In this document: positions 38,524-47,549 of the stretch, piece by piece
Numbering within the stretch: the stretch's first letter is position 1
Layout: each line of letters begins with the position of its first letter
DNA from: Sedimentisphaerales bacterium
GTDB lineage: Bacteria > Planctomycetota > Phycisphaerae > Sedimentisphaerales > Anaerobacaceae
Length of the DNA stretch: 50,860 bases
Assembly: GCA_016933295.1 (NCBI GenBank)
Contig: JAFGBG010000078.1
Coordinates: forward strand, 1 to 50,860
Reading direction: 5' to 3'
Made by a program: the position numbers and the translations under genes
Notes under the pieces: generated by a model
Databases searched by the model: none
What the model saw: only the letters and a program-made list of their open reading frames with translations
Told to the model about the DNA's origin: nothing

Positions 38524-39417
38524 ATGACAGCGAAAATTATTGACGGCAAACAAATCGCCGCTGATATGAGAGCCGAATTAAAGCAGGAGGTTGCCGGACT
38601 GAAAAAACAGGGTATCGTTCCAGGACTGGGGGTTATCCTGGTCGGCGATGATCCGGCGTCACAATCTTATGTAACGGCCAAGGAGCGCGACTGCGAGGAA
38701 ATAGGGATTTATTCCGACGACAACCGCCTGCCCGATTCGATCTCCCGGAAGGAACTGATGGCTCTTGTGGAGAAAATGAACGACGATCCCAAAATCAACG
38801 GCATTCTGGTTCAATTGCCTCTGCCCCGGGGTTTTGACGAGTCGGAAGTCCTTTTTGCCATCAATCCGGCAAAAGATGTCGACGGCTTTCATCCTGTAAA
38901 TGTCGGCAGGATGGTAATCGGCGAAAAGGCGTTTTTGCCCTGCACGCCCCACGGCGTCGTTAAATTATTGATTCGAAGCGGCGTAACTATCGAGGGAGCC
39001 AATGTTGTCGTTGTCGGGCGGAGCAACCTCGTCGGTAAGCCTCTGGCGAATATGCTGGTTCAGAAAAAGCCGAACGCCAACGCAACAGTGACAATCTGCC
39101 ATACCCGAACCAAAGACCTTGCAGCGCACACGAAACGGGCCGATATAATTGTCGCCGCTGCGGGTCGACCCAATACCGTCACGGCGGAAATGGTCAAAGA
39201 AGGAGCGGTTGTAATCGATGTCGGTGTCAATCGACTCGAAGATGCGACAAAGAAAAAAGGTTATCGTTTGGTCGGGGATGTCGATTTCGAGGCGGTTAAA
39301 GAAAAAGCTTCTCTGATTACTCCCGTGCCCGGCGGCGTTGGACCGATGACCAGAACCATGCTGCTTTATAATACGATCGAATCGGCAAAAATTGCCGCAG
39401 GACTTGAGATTGAATGA
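38524..39417 (+). CDS. folD: Bifunctional methylenetetrahydrofolate dehydrogenase/cyclohydrolase
   Basis: 'GLGVILVGDDPASQSYVTAKERDCEEIGI', 'INGILVQLPLP', 'KDVDGFHPVNVG', 'VVVGRSNLVGKPLANML', 'TPVPGGVGPMTRTML'. Confidence 0.97.
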   Translation: MTAKIIDGKQIAADMRAELKQEVAGLKKQGIVPGLGVILVGDDPASQSYVTAKERDCEEIGIYSDDNRLPDSISRKELMALVEKMNDDPKINGILVQLPLPRGFDESEVLFAINPAKDVDGFHPVNVGRMVIGEKAFLPCTPHGVVKLLIRSGVTIEGANVVVVGRSNLVGKPLANMLVQKKPNANATVTICHTRTKDLAAHTKRADIIVAAAGRPNTVTAEMVKEGAVVIDVGVNRLEDATKKKGYRLVGDVDFEAVKEKASLITPVPGGVGPMTRTMLLYNTIESAKIAAGLEIE

Positions 39418-39997
39418 GCGGCGATTGCTTTTTCAACGGGCACTTTTTGATTGAAAGATTATAAAGAATTCTTCCCGGCGTATGAAATCATGGGTCTCGG
39501 TTTGTTCCTCTCCGGTACCGGTCCATTTCTACCCGGCGGCCATATTAATACTGATATATGTGTTTTTAAGATATTTTGTGAAAATTTCAGGTTTTGCTCC
39601 TAACATCATACAATTTCAGGAATAAGCAACATTTTTTTACTATAGCCCAAAATCGAGATTAGTTGCTTTGAAAAAGCTTATTAATGTTATATTCCTGTTT
39701 GTAGTATTTTTTTGCCGCATTTTATAGGACCGCATGTTTTTGTCGACAATTGTTGTAAGCCCGTTATCAATATAAATATCAATCATATCGGCAGAGTTTC
39801 TTGACGTTTTATAAAGGCGGGGATATATTATCACGCTTTGCACTCTATTTAGGCTGTTTGTTTTTATAGCTATCAGAGGGCAGTAGAACATAAATCGTTT
39901 GGTAACGGCAATAGAATTGTAAGAAAATGTTGGTCTATGATGAGCAGTAAGTCAAATGCTCAAAGCAAATGCAAATTGTAAGAAAAAGGAGTTAAAA

Positions 39998-41305
39998 ATG
40001 AGAAAAACAATGTACCTACTCAGTATTGTTCTGATGCTGGTCTCGGCAGGATTTTCCAGCGCGGCAGGTGCCGGTGGTTCAACCGATGAAAATGCCGAGC
40101 TTCGGCAGAAAATCGACAAACTTGACAAAGAGCTCGAAAGCCTCAGGCAAACCTTCGCGCAACAGAGCGGCACCTCGGTGGATGTGCTGCCGAAACCTGT
40201 TTGGTCGAATCTGGATATCCAGTTATATGGTTATCTGAAGCTCGATTCGGCCTATGATACATCACGTATCGAGAACGGCAATTATGCCAAATGGGTCACT
40301 TCAGAAAGCACTAACGATGACGATGACCAGTTCAATATGACCGCCAACGAGACTCGGCTGGGAATGTTAATTAACGGCCCGGACAACGGTGGTGTGATAA
40401 CAAGCGGCAGAGTGGAAGTTGATTTTTATGGTGGTGGAGACGAGAACAAGTCGCATTTGATGATGCGCCATGCCTATCTCAAATTAGACTGGCCGCAGAG
40501 CAGATTCAGTATTCTCGCCGGTCAGACATCAGATGTAATCAGTCCTTTGTTTCCTTCAACAATAAATTACAGCGTCGGCTGGTGGACGGGAAATATCGGA
40601 TATCGGCGTCCGCAAGTTCGATTCACCAAGGAAATTAGTATCAAGGATGATCTCGATTTGAAGCTGGAAGGTGCTTTTGCCAGGACGATAGGCAGAGCCG
40701 ATGCGGTGGCATCGCCCAACGGCACCGAATCAGGCGAAGATGCAGGCTCGCCCTCCGTACAGGGAAGAGCCAGCATGAAAATTCCGTTGTTCTGGAAAAA
40801 GGTTGCTACTATAGGTATTTCCGGGCATTATGGAAAAGAAGAGTATGATCTGACTACGACGGGCCGAAATACGGAATTCAAGACCTGGTCGCTTAATATG
40901 GATTTGGAACAGCCCGTCAACGATAAACTGGCGATCAAGGCTGAAATATTTACCGGCAAAAATCTGGATGCCTACCTGGGAGGAATCGGTCAGGGCGTGA
41001 TTACAGATACGACACAAGCGGTGTATTATGAAGAAATTGCGAGCAGAGGCGGCTGGATTGCGGCAAGTATCGGGCCCTGGAAGAACAAAAAATTCAATTT
41101 AGGGCTTGCCATGGATGATGTGGACGGCGGCGATATTAATACAGGCGACCGAACACTGAACCGTTCGGTGTTTGGAAACGTGGTTTGTTCCCTGAATAAG
41201 CAAACTGATGTCGGTTTCGAGCTTTCCCACTGGCGGACCGAATACAAAGGCCCCGGCGACGGAGACAGCCTGCGTGCCCAATTGGCCCTGATCTATAAAT
41301 TCTGA
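39998..41305 (+). CDS. Outer-membrane porin-like protein with N-terminal coiled coil
   Basis: Signal peptide; 'ENAELRQKIDKLDKELESLRQTF' coiled coil; beta-rich body ending 'LRAQLALIYKF' with C-terminal aromatic residue. Start set to ATG 39998. Confidence 0.75.
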   Translation: MRKTMYLLSIVLMLVSAGFSSAAGAGGSTDENAELRQKIDKLDKELESLRQTFAQQSGTSVDVLPKPVWSNLDIQLYGYLKLDSAYDTSRIENGNYAKWVTSESTNDDDDQFNMTANETRLGMLINGPDNGGVITSGRVEVDFYGGGDENKSHLMMRHAYLKLDWPQSRFSILAGQTSDVISPLFPSTINYSVGWWTGNIGYRRPQVRFTKEISIKDDLDLKLEGAFARTIGRADAVASPNGTESGEDAGSPSVQGRASMKIPLFWKKVATIGISGHYGKEEYDLTTTGRNTEFKTWSLNMDLEQPVNDKLAIKAEIFTGKNLDAYLGGIGQGVITDTTQAVYYEEIASRGGWIAASIGPWKNKKFNLGLAMDDVDGGDINTGDRTLNRSVFGNVVCSLNKQTDVGFELSHWRTEYKGPGDGDSLRAQLALIYKF

Positions 41306-41323
41306 CAAAACGGTTTTTTTCGG

Positions 41324-41350
41324 TTGACATTTTAGGATCCTTTGTATAGA
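41324..41350 (+). promoter_or_regulatory. Candidate promoter upstream of acs
   Basis: Perfect TTGACA (41324-41329) followed by TATAGA at a short 15-nt spacing (or a weaker hexamer at 17 nt). Confidence 0.35.
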
Positions 41351-41501
41351 AATACGAGTCCAACGTATTTATGTCGGTAGGGGTATGTAATTACATAAAA
41401 CCTCAAATAAAGGGTTCTAAAAGAACTCATATAACTGGCTGAAGGGCATAAATAGAACAGAAATTGATGTGATTTGACGATTGATCTACAAGGAGAACGT
41501 T

Positions 41502-43481
41502 ATGGAACAAAAAAAAGGTATTGATTCTCTCATGACCGAAGAACGCACCTTTCCACCTCCAGAGGCTCTCAGGGCTAATGCTTATATCAATAGCCCTGAA
41601 CAATACCAGAAGATGTGGGAAGCCTCGATTAACGAGCCGGACAGCTTCTGGCTGGAGCAGGCAAAGAGCCTGCATTGGTTCAAGGAACCGACGAAGTCTC
41701 TGGAATACACATGGGATACAAAAGGCCGGAAAATCGAGCATACATGGTTTGCCGACGGCAAAATGAACGTATCATACAATTGTCTTGACCGCCATCTCGG
41801 TACGCCCATTGCGAAAAAAGTCGCCCTGCTCTGGCAGGGAGAAGCCGAAGACGCCGTAAAGAAATATACCTACGAACAACTGTATAAAGAAGTCTGCAAA
41901 TTCGCTAACGTTCTCAAATCGAAGGGTATTGTAAAAGGCGACCGTGTTGCTATTTATATGCCGATGGTTCCCGAGCTTCCGATAGTTATGCTGGCATGTG
42001 CCCGTATCGGCGCGATTCATTCGGTAATTTTCGGCGGATTCAGTGCCGATGCTATTGAAGGTCGTATCAACGATTCGGACTGCAAAATGCTTATAACTTC
42101 CAACGTTTCTCTTCGTGCCGGAAAGCACATCAGGCTCAAGGATATTGCCGATGTCGCGCTGGAAAAAACACCTACCATTGAAAGCGTTGTAGTTGTCAAA
42201 GTCAACGAAGAGCCTTGCAGTATGAAGGACGGCAGAGACTTCTGGTATCACGAAGAGATGTCAAATGCTTCCGAGCAGTGCGAAGCAGAGCCTTTGGATG
42301 CCGAGGACCCGCTGTTTATCCTCTATACCTCCGGTTCTACGGGAAAACCCAAGGGCGTAGTTCATACGACCGCCGGATACCTTATGCATATTACTCTTAC
42401 TCACAAAATCGTTTTCAATGTTCACGACGACGATATTTACTGGTGCACCGCCGATATCGGCTGGGTTACCGGACACAGCTATATTGTTTACGGTCCGCTG
42501 GCGAACGGCAGTACCTCTCTTATGTTCGAGGGTGTGCCCACTTATCCGGATGCCGGCAGATTCTGGCAGATATGCGACAAATTCGGCGTAACGGTATTCT
42601 ATACCGCTCCTACGGCCATCAGAGCATTGATGCGCCAGGGCGACGAATGGCCGGCAAAATACAAGCTGGATACCATGCGTATTCTTGGCACGGTAGGTGA
42701 GCCGATTAATCCGGAGGCATGGATGTGGTATTATGATAAAATCGGCCGCAATCGTTGCCCCATCGTAGATACCTGGTGGCAGACCGAAACCGGCGGTTTT
42801 ATGATTTCGCCTCTGCCCGGCGCTCATACTTTGAAACCCGGCAGTGCAAGCCGGCCCATTTTCGGTGTCGATCCTGTAGTGTTGCGCGACGATGGTACGC
42901 AATGCGACCCGAACGAAGGAGGCAAGCTCTGCATCCGCAAACCCTGGCCGGGCATGATGCGCACCATGTGGGGTGACCATGACAGGTTCATTGATACTTA
43001 CTTCACGATGTATGACAACATTTACTTTGCCGGCGACGGCTGCCGCGTTGACAAAGACGGCGATTACTGGCTGATGGGCAGAATCGACGACGTGGTCAAC
43101 GTTTCCGGTCACCGCATCGGTACGGCGGAAGTCGAAAGCGCACTGGTCAGCCATGAAAAGGTCGCCGAAGCCGCCGTTACACCTGTGCCGCACGAGATTA
43201 AAGGCCAGGGGCTTTATGCCTTTGTGACTCTTGTCGGCGGAGTTGAGGAAAGCGACGAGCTTAAGAAGGAGCTTATCATGCACGTGCGAAAGGAGATTGG
43301 TCCTATCGCGGCTCCGGAAGCGATTCAGTTCGCTCCGGCACTTCCCAAGACACGCTCCGGCAAAATTATGCGACGAATACTGCGTAAAATCGCCGAAAAG
43401 GACACAAGCAATCTTGGCGATATAACCACTCTTGCCGATCCGCATGTGGTCGAAGAGCTCGTTAAAGGTCGAGGTATATAA
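41502..43481 (+). CDS. acs: Acetyl-CoA synthetase (AMP-forming)
   Basis: 'LFILYTSGSTGKPKGVVHTTAGYL', 'DTWWQTETGGFMISP', 'GRIDDVVNVSGHRIGTAEVESAL', 'LPKTRSGKIMRRILRKIA' (regulatory lysine motif). Start at ATG 41502 after AAGGAG. Confidence 0.97.
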   Translation: MEQKKGIDSLMTEERTFPPPEALRANAYINSPEQYQKMWEASINEPDSFWLEQAKSLHWFKEPTKSLEYTWDTKGRKIEHTWFADGKMNVSYNCLDRHLGTPIAKKVALLWQGEAEDAVKKYTYEQLYKEVCKFANVLKSKGIVKGDRVAIYMPMVPELPIVMLACARIGAIHSVIFGGFSADAIEGRINDSDCKMLITSNVSLRAGKHIRLKDIADVALEKTPTIESVVVVKVNEEPCSMKDGRDFWYHEEMSNASEQCEAEPLDAEDPLFILYTSGSTGKPKGVVHTTAGYLMHITLTHKIVFNVHDDDIYWCTADIGWVTGHSYIVYGPLANGSTSLMFEGVPTYPDAGRFWQICDKFGVTVFYTAPTAIRALMRQGDEWPAKYKLDTMRILGTVGEPINPEAWMWYYDKIGRNRCPIVDTWWQTETGGFMISPLPGAHTLKPGSASRPIFGVDPVVLRDDGTQCDPNEGGKLCIRKPWPGMMRTMWGDHDRFIDTYFTMYDNIYFAGDGCRVDKDGDYWLMGRIDDVVNVSGHRIGTAEVESALVSHEKVAEAAVTPVPHEIKGQGLYAFVTLVGGVEESDELKKELIMHVRKEIGPIAAPEAIQFAPALPKTRSGKIMRRILRKIAEKDTSNLGDITTLADPHVVEELVKGRGI

Positions 43482-43502
43482 AAACCTTGTTTTAAAAATA
43501 GA

Positions 43503-43540
43503 GCCGGATGCGTTTGAAACGCATCCGGCCTGTTTTATTT
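43503..43540 (+). terminator. Strong hairpin terminator between acs and the MFS gene
   Basis: GCCGGATGCG-TTTGAAA-CGCATCCGGC followed by CTGTTTTATTT. Confidence 0.8.
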
Positions 43541-43553
43541 GAAAGGGAATTTC

Positions 43554-45035
43554 ATGTCCGAGCAAAAAGTAATGAATCGGTGGCTGGTGGTGGTCGGGGC
43601 ATTGCTGATACAGCTTTGCCTTGGTGCGATCTATGCATGGGGAGCCTTTACCGGCGCTCTGCAGAGTAAACCTGCGATTGTTGCGATGAGCCTGGATCCG
43701 GAATTACTTGGTGTGACAGACAAAGCCGGATATGAAGCTGCCAAACAAACATTCACCGGTTTGTCAAATGCGTTGGCAAAAGCACAGAGCGGCACGGATA
43801 AAGCGGCTATCGACGCGGCAAAAGCGGCACGCGATGAATATCTCGGCAGCCTTGACGATAACTGGATAAGCTCCGTTTTTGACCGTGCGAAGTTCGATAA
43901 GCAGGTCTTTAGTTTTTCCGAGACACAGACATCCTGGATATTTTCGGCGGGACTGGCATCTTTTGCTATTGTTATGATTCTTGCCGGAAGACTGCAGGAT
44001 AAGTACGGCCCGCGAATAATAGCGATTATCGGCGGGGCCGTGCTTGGAGCAGGTTATATTATTGCCGCTTTTACGGGGACGGCATTTATTCCGATGCTGG
44101 TTTTTATCGGGATTGTCGGAGGTGCCGGTATTGGTATGGGCTACGTCTGTCCGATTGCCGCCTGTGTTAAGTGGTTTCCCGACCTGAAAGGTTTGATAAC
44201 AGGTCTTGCCGTGGCGGGTTTCGGAGCCGGAGCATTTATCTTCGTGAAATTAGCCGGGGCATGGGGAGACCTTATCGCGACGCAGGGTGTTAACGGCACT
44301 TTCCTGGTGTTCGGAATAATTTTCGCGGTTTCTGTTATTATTGGTTCGTTTTTGTTGTCGAATCCTCCGGCGGGCTTCAAACCCAGCGGCTGGGAGCCAC
44401 CGGCGCCTAAAGAAGGTGCGGCCAAAATCGAAGTTAAAAACCTCACGCAAGGCCAGACTATCAAAACAATACAGTTTTGGATGATATGGCTGGCGTTCGT
44501 TTTCAGTGCAGGTTGCGGATTGATGGTGATTAAGTGCCTGAAGAACTTCGGTCAGTTCGAGGGGGGGCTTTCCGCCGCGGCGGCAGGTTCCGCTCTTGGA
44601 CTTCTGGCGCTGTTTAACGGCCTTGGCAGAGTCGTTTGGGGAACGATTTCCCAGAAAATTACGGCACGAAATTCGGTCATTCTAATGTGCATATTGCAGG
44701 CGCTTATGATGTTCATCCTTATAAAAATGGGCTCTTCCGCGACTACCCTCGCGATAGCCGCCTGCTGGATCGGATTTAATTTCGGCGGTAATTTCGCCCT
44801 GTTCCCTCTGCTTACACTGGAAAACTTCGGCCCGAAAAACCTGGGTGCTAATTACGGCGTGGTTTTCACTTCCTACGGCGTAGGCGGAATCCTCGGGCCG
44901 GTTATGGCCGGGAAGGTTTGGGACGCAATGGGAACATTCAAAACGGCGTTTATAATCGCGGCGATAGCATGCCTTGTGTCATCCGCTCTTGCGTTTGCGC
45001 TCAGGCAGTTCGAGAGAAAAACTGCCGCCGCATAA
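43554..45035 (+). CDS. OFA/OxlT-type MFS transporter
   Basis: Multiple TM helices; 'RWLVVVGALLIQLCLGAIYAWGAFTGAL', 'GRLQDKYGPRIIAIIGGAVLGAGYIIAAF' typical of OFA-family MFS. Confidence 0.9.
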   Translation: MSEQKVMNRWLVVVGALLIQLCLGAIYAWGAFTGALQSKPAIVAMSLDPELLGVTDKAGYEAAKQTFTGLSNALAKAQSGTDKAAIDAAKAARDEYLGSLDDNWISSVFDRAKFDKQVFSFSETQTSWIFSAGLASFAIVMILAGRLQDKYGPRIIAIIGGAVLGAGYIIAAFTGTAFIPMLVFIGIVGGAGIGMGYVCPIAACVKWFPDLKGLITGLAVAGFGAGAFIFVKLAGAWGDLIATQGVNGTFLVFGIIFAVSVIIGSFLLSNPPAGFKPSGWEPPAPKEGAAKIEVKNLTQGQTIKTIQFWMIWLAFVFSAGCGLMVIKCLKNFGQFEGGLSAAAAGSALGLLALFNGLGRVVWGTISQKITARNSVILMCILQALMMFILIKMGSSATTLAIAACWIGFNFGGNFALFPLLTLENFGPKNLGANYGVVFTSYGVGGILGPVMAGKVWDAMGTFKTAFIIAAIACLVSSALAFALRQFERKTAAA

Positions 45036-45062
45036 ATAAATATTTACTGAAATATCAGTCTT

Positions 45063-45098
45063 AAAAGGCCCGGACATATCAATATCCGGGCCTTTTTT
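45063..45098. terminator. Bidirectional terminator between convergent MFS and acuC-like genes
   Basis: AAAAGGCCCGGA-CATATCAATA-TCCGGGCCTTTTTT. Confidence 0.85.
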
Positions 45099-45107
45099 GA
45101 TTAGCTC

Positions 45108-46238
45108 TCAAAGTCCGTGGATCGGGAAGATGGTCTCTTTCAGTTTTTTTATTGTTTCATCTATTACCGGTATGACAGCTTCGGTCTGTGACTTGCTTAC
45201 GGCGATTCTTCTGTCACGAAAACCTCCCTGCCATTCGGTGCTTTCGAGCAGCACGCCTCCGATTGCGGCATCAATATCCTCGCCTGTATCGGCGCCGCAA
45301 AAGACACTCCATGCCAGGGCCCAGGCCCTTACGGTATTGCCGACGTGATAGCCCCCGCCTCCTGTTACAAGAATGGGCTTATTGAAACTCATAAGATGAT
45401 TAATTACATCCGCGAAAGCATTATTGGTTAATTGCAAATTCCCAAGAGGGTCACCAGCAAGGGCGTCGGCGCCAAGCTCGAAAACAATTACATCGGGGTC
45501 ATAAGCACCTGTCAAAGGCAGAACAATCGCTTTGAACGCTTTCATATACATCTGGTCGTAAGTTCCGACCGGCAGAGGGACGTTGACGCAGTAACCTTTG
45601 CCGGGGCCTGAGCCGATCTCGTCGACGAATCCCGTGCCGGGGAAAAGCGTTTTGGGATTCTGGTGTAAAGAGATTGTCATCACATCGCTGCGCTCGTAGA
45701 AGAACTCGGCAACGCCGTCGCCGTTATGGACGTCAACATCGATATAAAGAACTTTCTTTTTCTGCTCGGCGAGTACGATGCAGGCGAGCGCCACATCGTT
45801 AATATAACAAAATCCCGCCGCTTTTTCGGGGCCGGCGTGGTGGTATCCGCCGGATGGATTGAAAGCTATGTCCGCCTTGCCTTTGATAAGCATATCGGCG
45901 CCGACGAGTGTCGCACCTGTGGCCAGAGTTGCATATTCGTATAATCCTTTGAATACGGGACAATCCTGCGAGCCGATTCCCATATTCAGAGCTTCGATAT
46001 CCCACTTTCCGCGGGAAGCCTCTTTCAAAGCGTGAAGATACCGCGCGGAGTGGAATTTTTTCAGAACAAGTCTCTCGGCGGGCACGGGCGCGACCAAACT
46101 TCTGCCGGGCCCGCTTAACAGCCCCATTGATTGAATCACCTTCAGCACTCGCTGAGCTCGAACGGTATCGAACGGGTGTTCCGGCGGATATTGATATTTT
46201 TCAAGCTCCGCCGAATATATGAAAACGACATTTTTCAT
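45108..46238 (-). CDS. acuC: Histone deacetylase-superfamily / AcuC-like deacetylase
   Basis: 'SGGYHHAGPEKAAGFCYINDVALACIVL', 'VLYIDVDVHNGDGVAEFFY', 'MTISLHQ', 'FELGADALAGDPLG', 'TGGGGYH'. Confidence 0.92.
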   Translation of the reverse strand: MKNVVFIYSAELEKYQYPPEHPFDTVRAQRVLKVIQSMGLLSGPGRSLVAPVPAERLVLKKFHSARYLHALKEASRGKWDIEALNMGIGSQDCPVFKGLYEYATLATGATLVGADMLIKGKADIAFNPSGGYHHAGPEKAAGFCYINDVALACIVLAEQKKKVLYIDVDVHNGDGVAEFFYERSDVMTISLHQNPKTLFPGTGFVDEIGSGPGKGYCVNVPLPVGTYDQMYMKAFKAIVLPLTGAYDPDVIVFELGADALAGDPLGNLQLTNNAFADVINHLMSFNKPILVTGGGGYHVGNTVRAWALAWSVFCGADTGEDIDAAIGGVLLESTEWQGGFRDRRIAVSKSQTEAVIPVIDETIKKLKETIFPIHGL

Positions 46239-47524
46239 GTTAAAAAACTTCTTTCGATTCGGTTTATTGTTTTTGTGCTACTACCCGAAATAAATACGTT
46301 ACTCGTAACTCGTCGCTCGTGACTCGGGACCCGAGAGACGAGAGGCGAGGGACGAGACAGGTTGCCGAGAAAATTCGCCGCGATGATAAACATTGCGTGC
46401 GACCATGCGAGCGGGCTGACCGACAATTTCTTTTTAACTTCGAATATCTGTTCGGGAATATATTTATCGATTTTTCCCAGGGGCCAATTGAAGTACTTTT
46501 CTGCTTTCTTTTTATCGCCCCGCATGGAAAAGTAAATCGCCATCCAGAAGTTCAGCAGGGGCCATGCACCGGCGCCGGTCAACGTGACCCGGCCGTTTTT
46601 TACGCCGCCGCAATATTTATCGTTCGGGTATCGCATCAGGCCGCCGTTAGCTGTCGTATTTTGTTTGATAATTTCATCGACGGTTGTTTCCATCTTCGGA
46701 TCGGAGGCCTCCAAAATTGCCGCCGGATAGACCAGACCCAGCAGCGATGTGTCCGGCAGAAAATCCTCTTTCTTAAATTTGCCGCCGTATGTTCCTGGAA
46801 TCGAATTTTTGCCGGACGCATACAATGTGGCAAAAACTTCCGACATTTCCTTTTCCGTTCGCAGCCAGTCCTTCTTTTTACCAGAAAGAGAGATTGCTAT
46901 TCTCAAGCCGGCTATGCACATCGCCAAAGAATATGTATGAATCCGTTTTTGTTTGGGCGGGAGGCATCTTTCCTCCCACAAATCGAAGCAGGGCAAAATA
47001 AATCGCCTGTCCTTCCACGAGCTGCAAATACCCGAAGCCGCATGTTGTATTATTTTTTTATACCTGGTTATGTTCCGAGTACCGAAACGCTTAATATGAT
47101 GTCCTATCGCAACTAACAATGAGCCGTTCTGGTCCGGCTGAAACTGTGTGCCGTGATGTATTAAATGACCGTAGATATCGCCGACTTTTCGGGGGATTTT
47201 CAAATCCGCCGGGGCGACCAGTGTGCCGTGGATTGTCCCGTTGATATTATAGGCATTGGAAAAAAGCCCCGTTTCCCGAAAGCCTTCGGCGCGATAAAGG
47301 CACCAGTCAAAGAATTTTTCAGGGATGTCCTTCAGCCCGAGTAAATCGGCGGCGATACAAATATAAGATGCGTCACGGACCCAGACATACCGGTAGTCCT
47401 GAACGGCGGACGGATAGGCGGATTTGCCGGAATCAGCGGCGACAATCGCTCCGTTTTCCAGCGAGCAGTCTTCGATAACATTTTTGCTGATTCGAATAAG
47501 CTTGTTTATTTCCGGCTTTTTCAT
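46235..47524 (-). CDS. GH15-type glycoside hydrolase (glucoamylase-like)
   Basis: 'YRYVWVRDASYICIAADLLGL', 'GHLIHHGTQFQPDQNGSLLVAIGHHI', 'LTGAGAWPLLNFWMAIYF'; the last ~40 aa come from a repeat element plus readthrough. Confidence 0.82.
   Translation of the reverse strand: MKKPEINKLIRISKNVIEDCSLENGAIVAADSGKSAYPSAVQDYRYVWVRDASYICIAADLLGLKDIPEKFFDWCLYRAEGFRETGLFSNAYNINGTIHGTLVAPADLKIPRKVGDIYGHLIHHGTQFQPDQNGSLLVAIGHHIKRFGTRNITRYKKIIQHAASGICSSWKDRRFILPCFDLWEERCLPPKQKRIHTYSLAMCIAGLRIAISLSGKKKDWLRTEKEMSEVFATLYASGKNSIPGTYGGKFKKEDFLPDTSLLGLVYPAAILEASDPKMETTVDEIIKQNTTANGGLMRYPNDKYCGGVKNGRVTLTGAGAWPLLNFWMAIYFSMRGDKKKAEKYFNWPLGKIDKYIPEQIFEVKKKLSVSPLAWSHAMFIIAANFLGNLSRPSPLVSRVPSHERRVTSNVFISGSSTKTINRIERSFLT
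46297..46357. repeat. CTCGT word-repeat imperfect palindrome overlapping the 3' end of the GH15 gene
   Basis: ACTCGTAACTCGTCGCTCGTGACTCGG - GAC - CCGAGAGACGAGAGGCGAGGGACGAG; arms pair over ~26 nt with a few mismatches. Confidence 0.75.
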
Positions 47525-47549
47525 CCGTTCATTCGGGTATGAAGCTGAC

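Noticed and set aside
39640-39891. 83-aa minus-strand ORF in the folD-porin intergenic region
   Set aside because: No Shine-Dalgarno, no recognisable family and AT-rich context; cannot be supported.
42261-43565. 434-aa antisense ORF opposite acs
   Set aside because: Shadow ORF: the + strand has a full, well conserved Acs; the antisense translation has no recognisable motifs.
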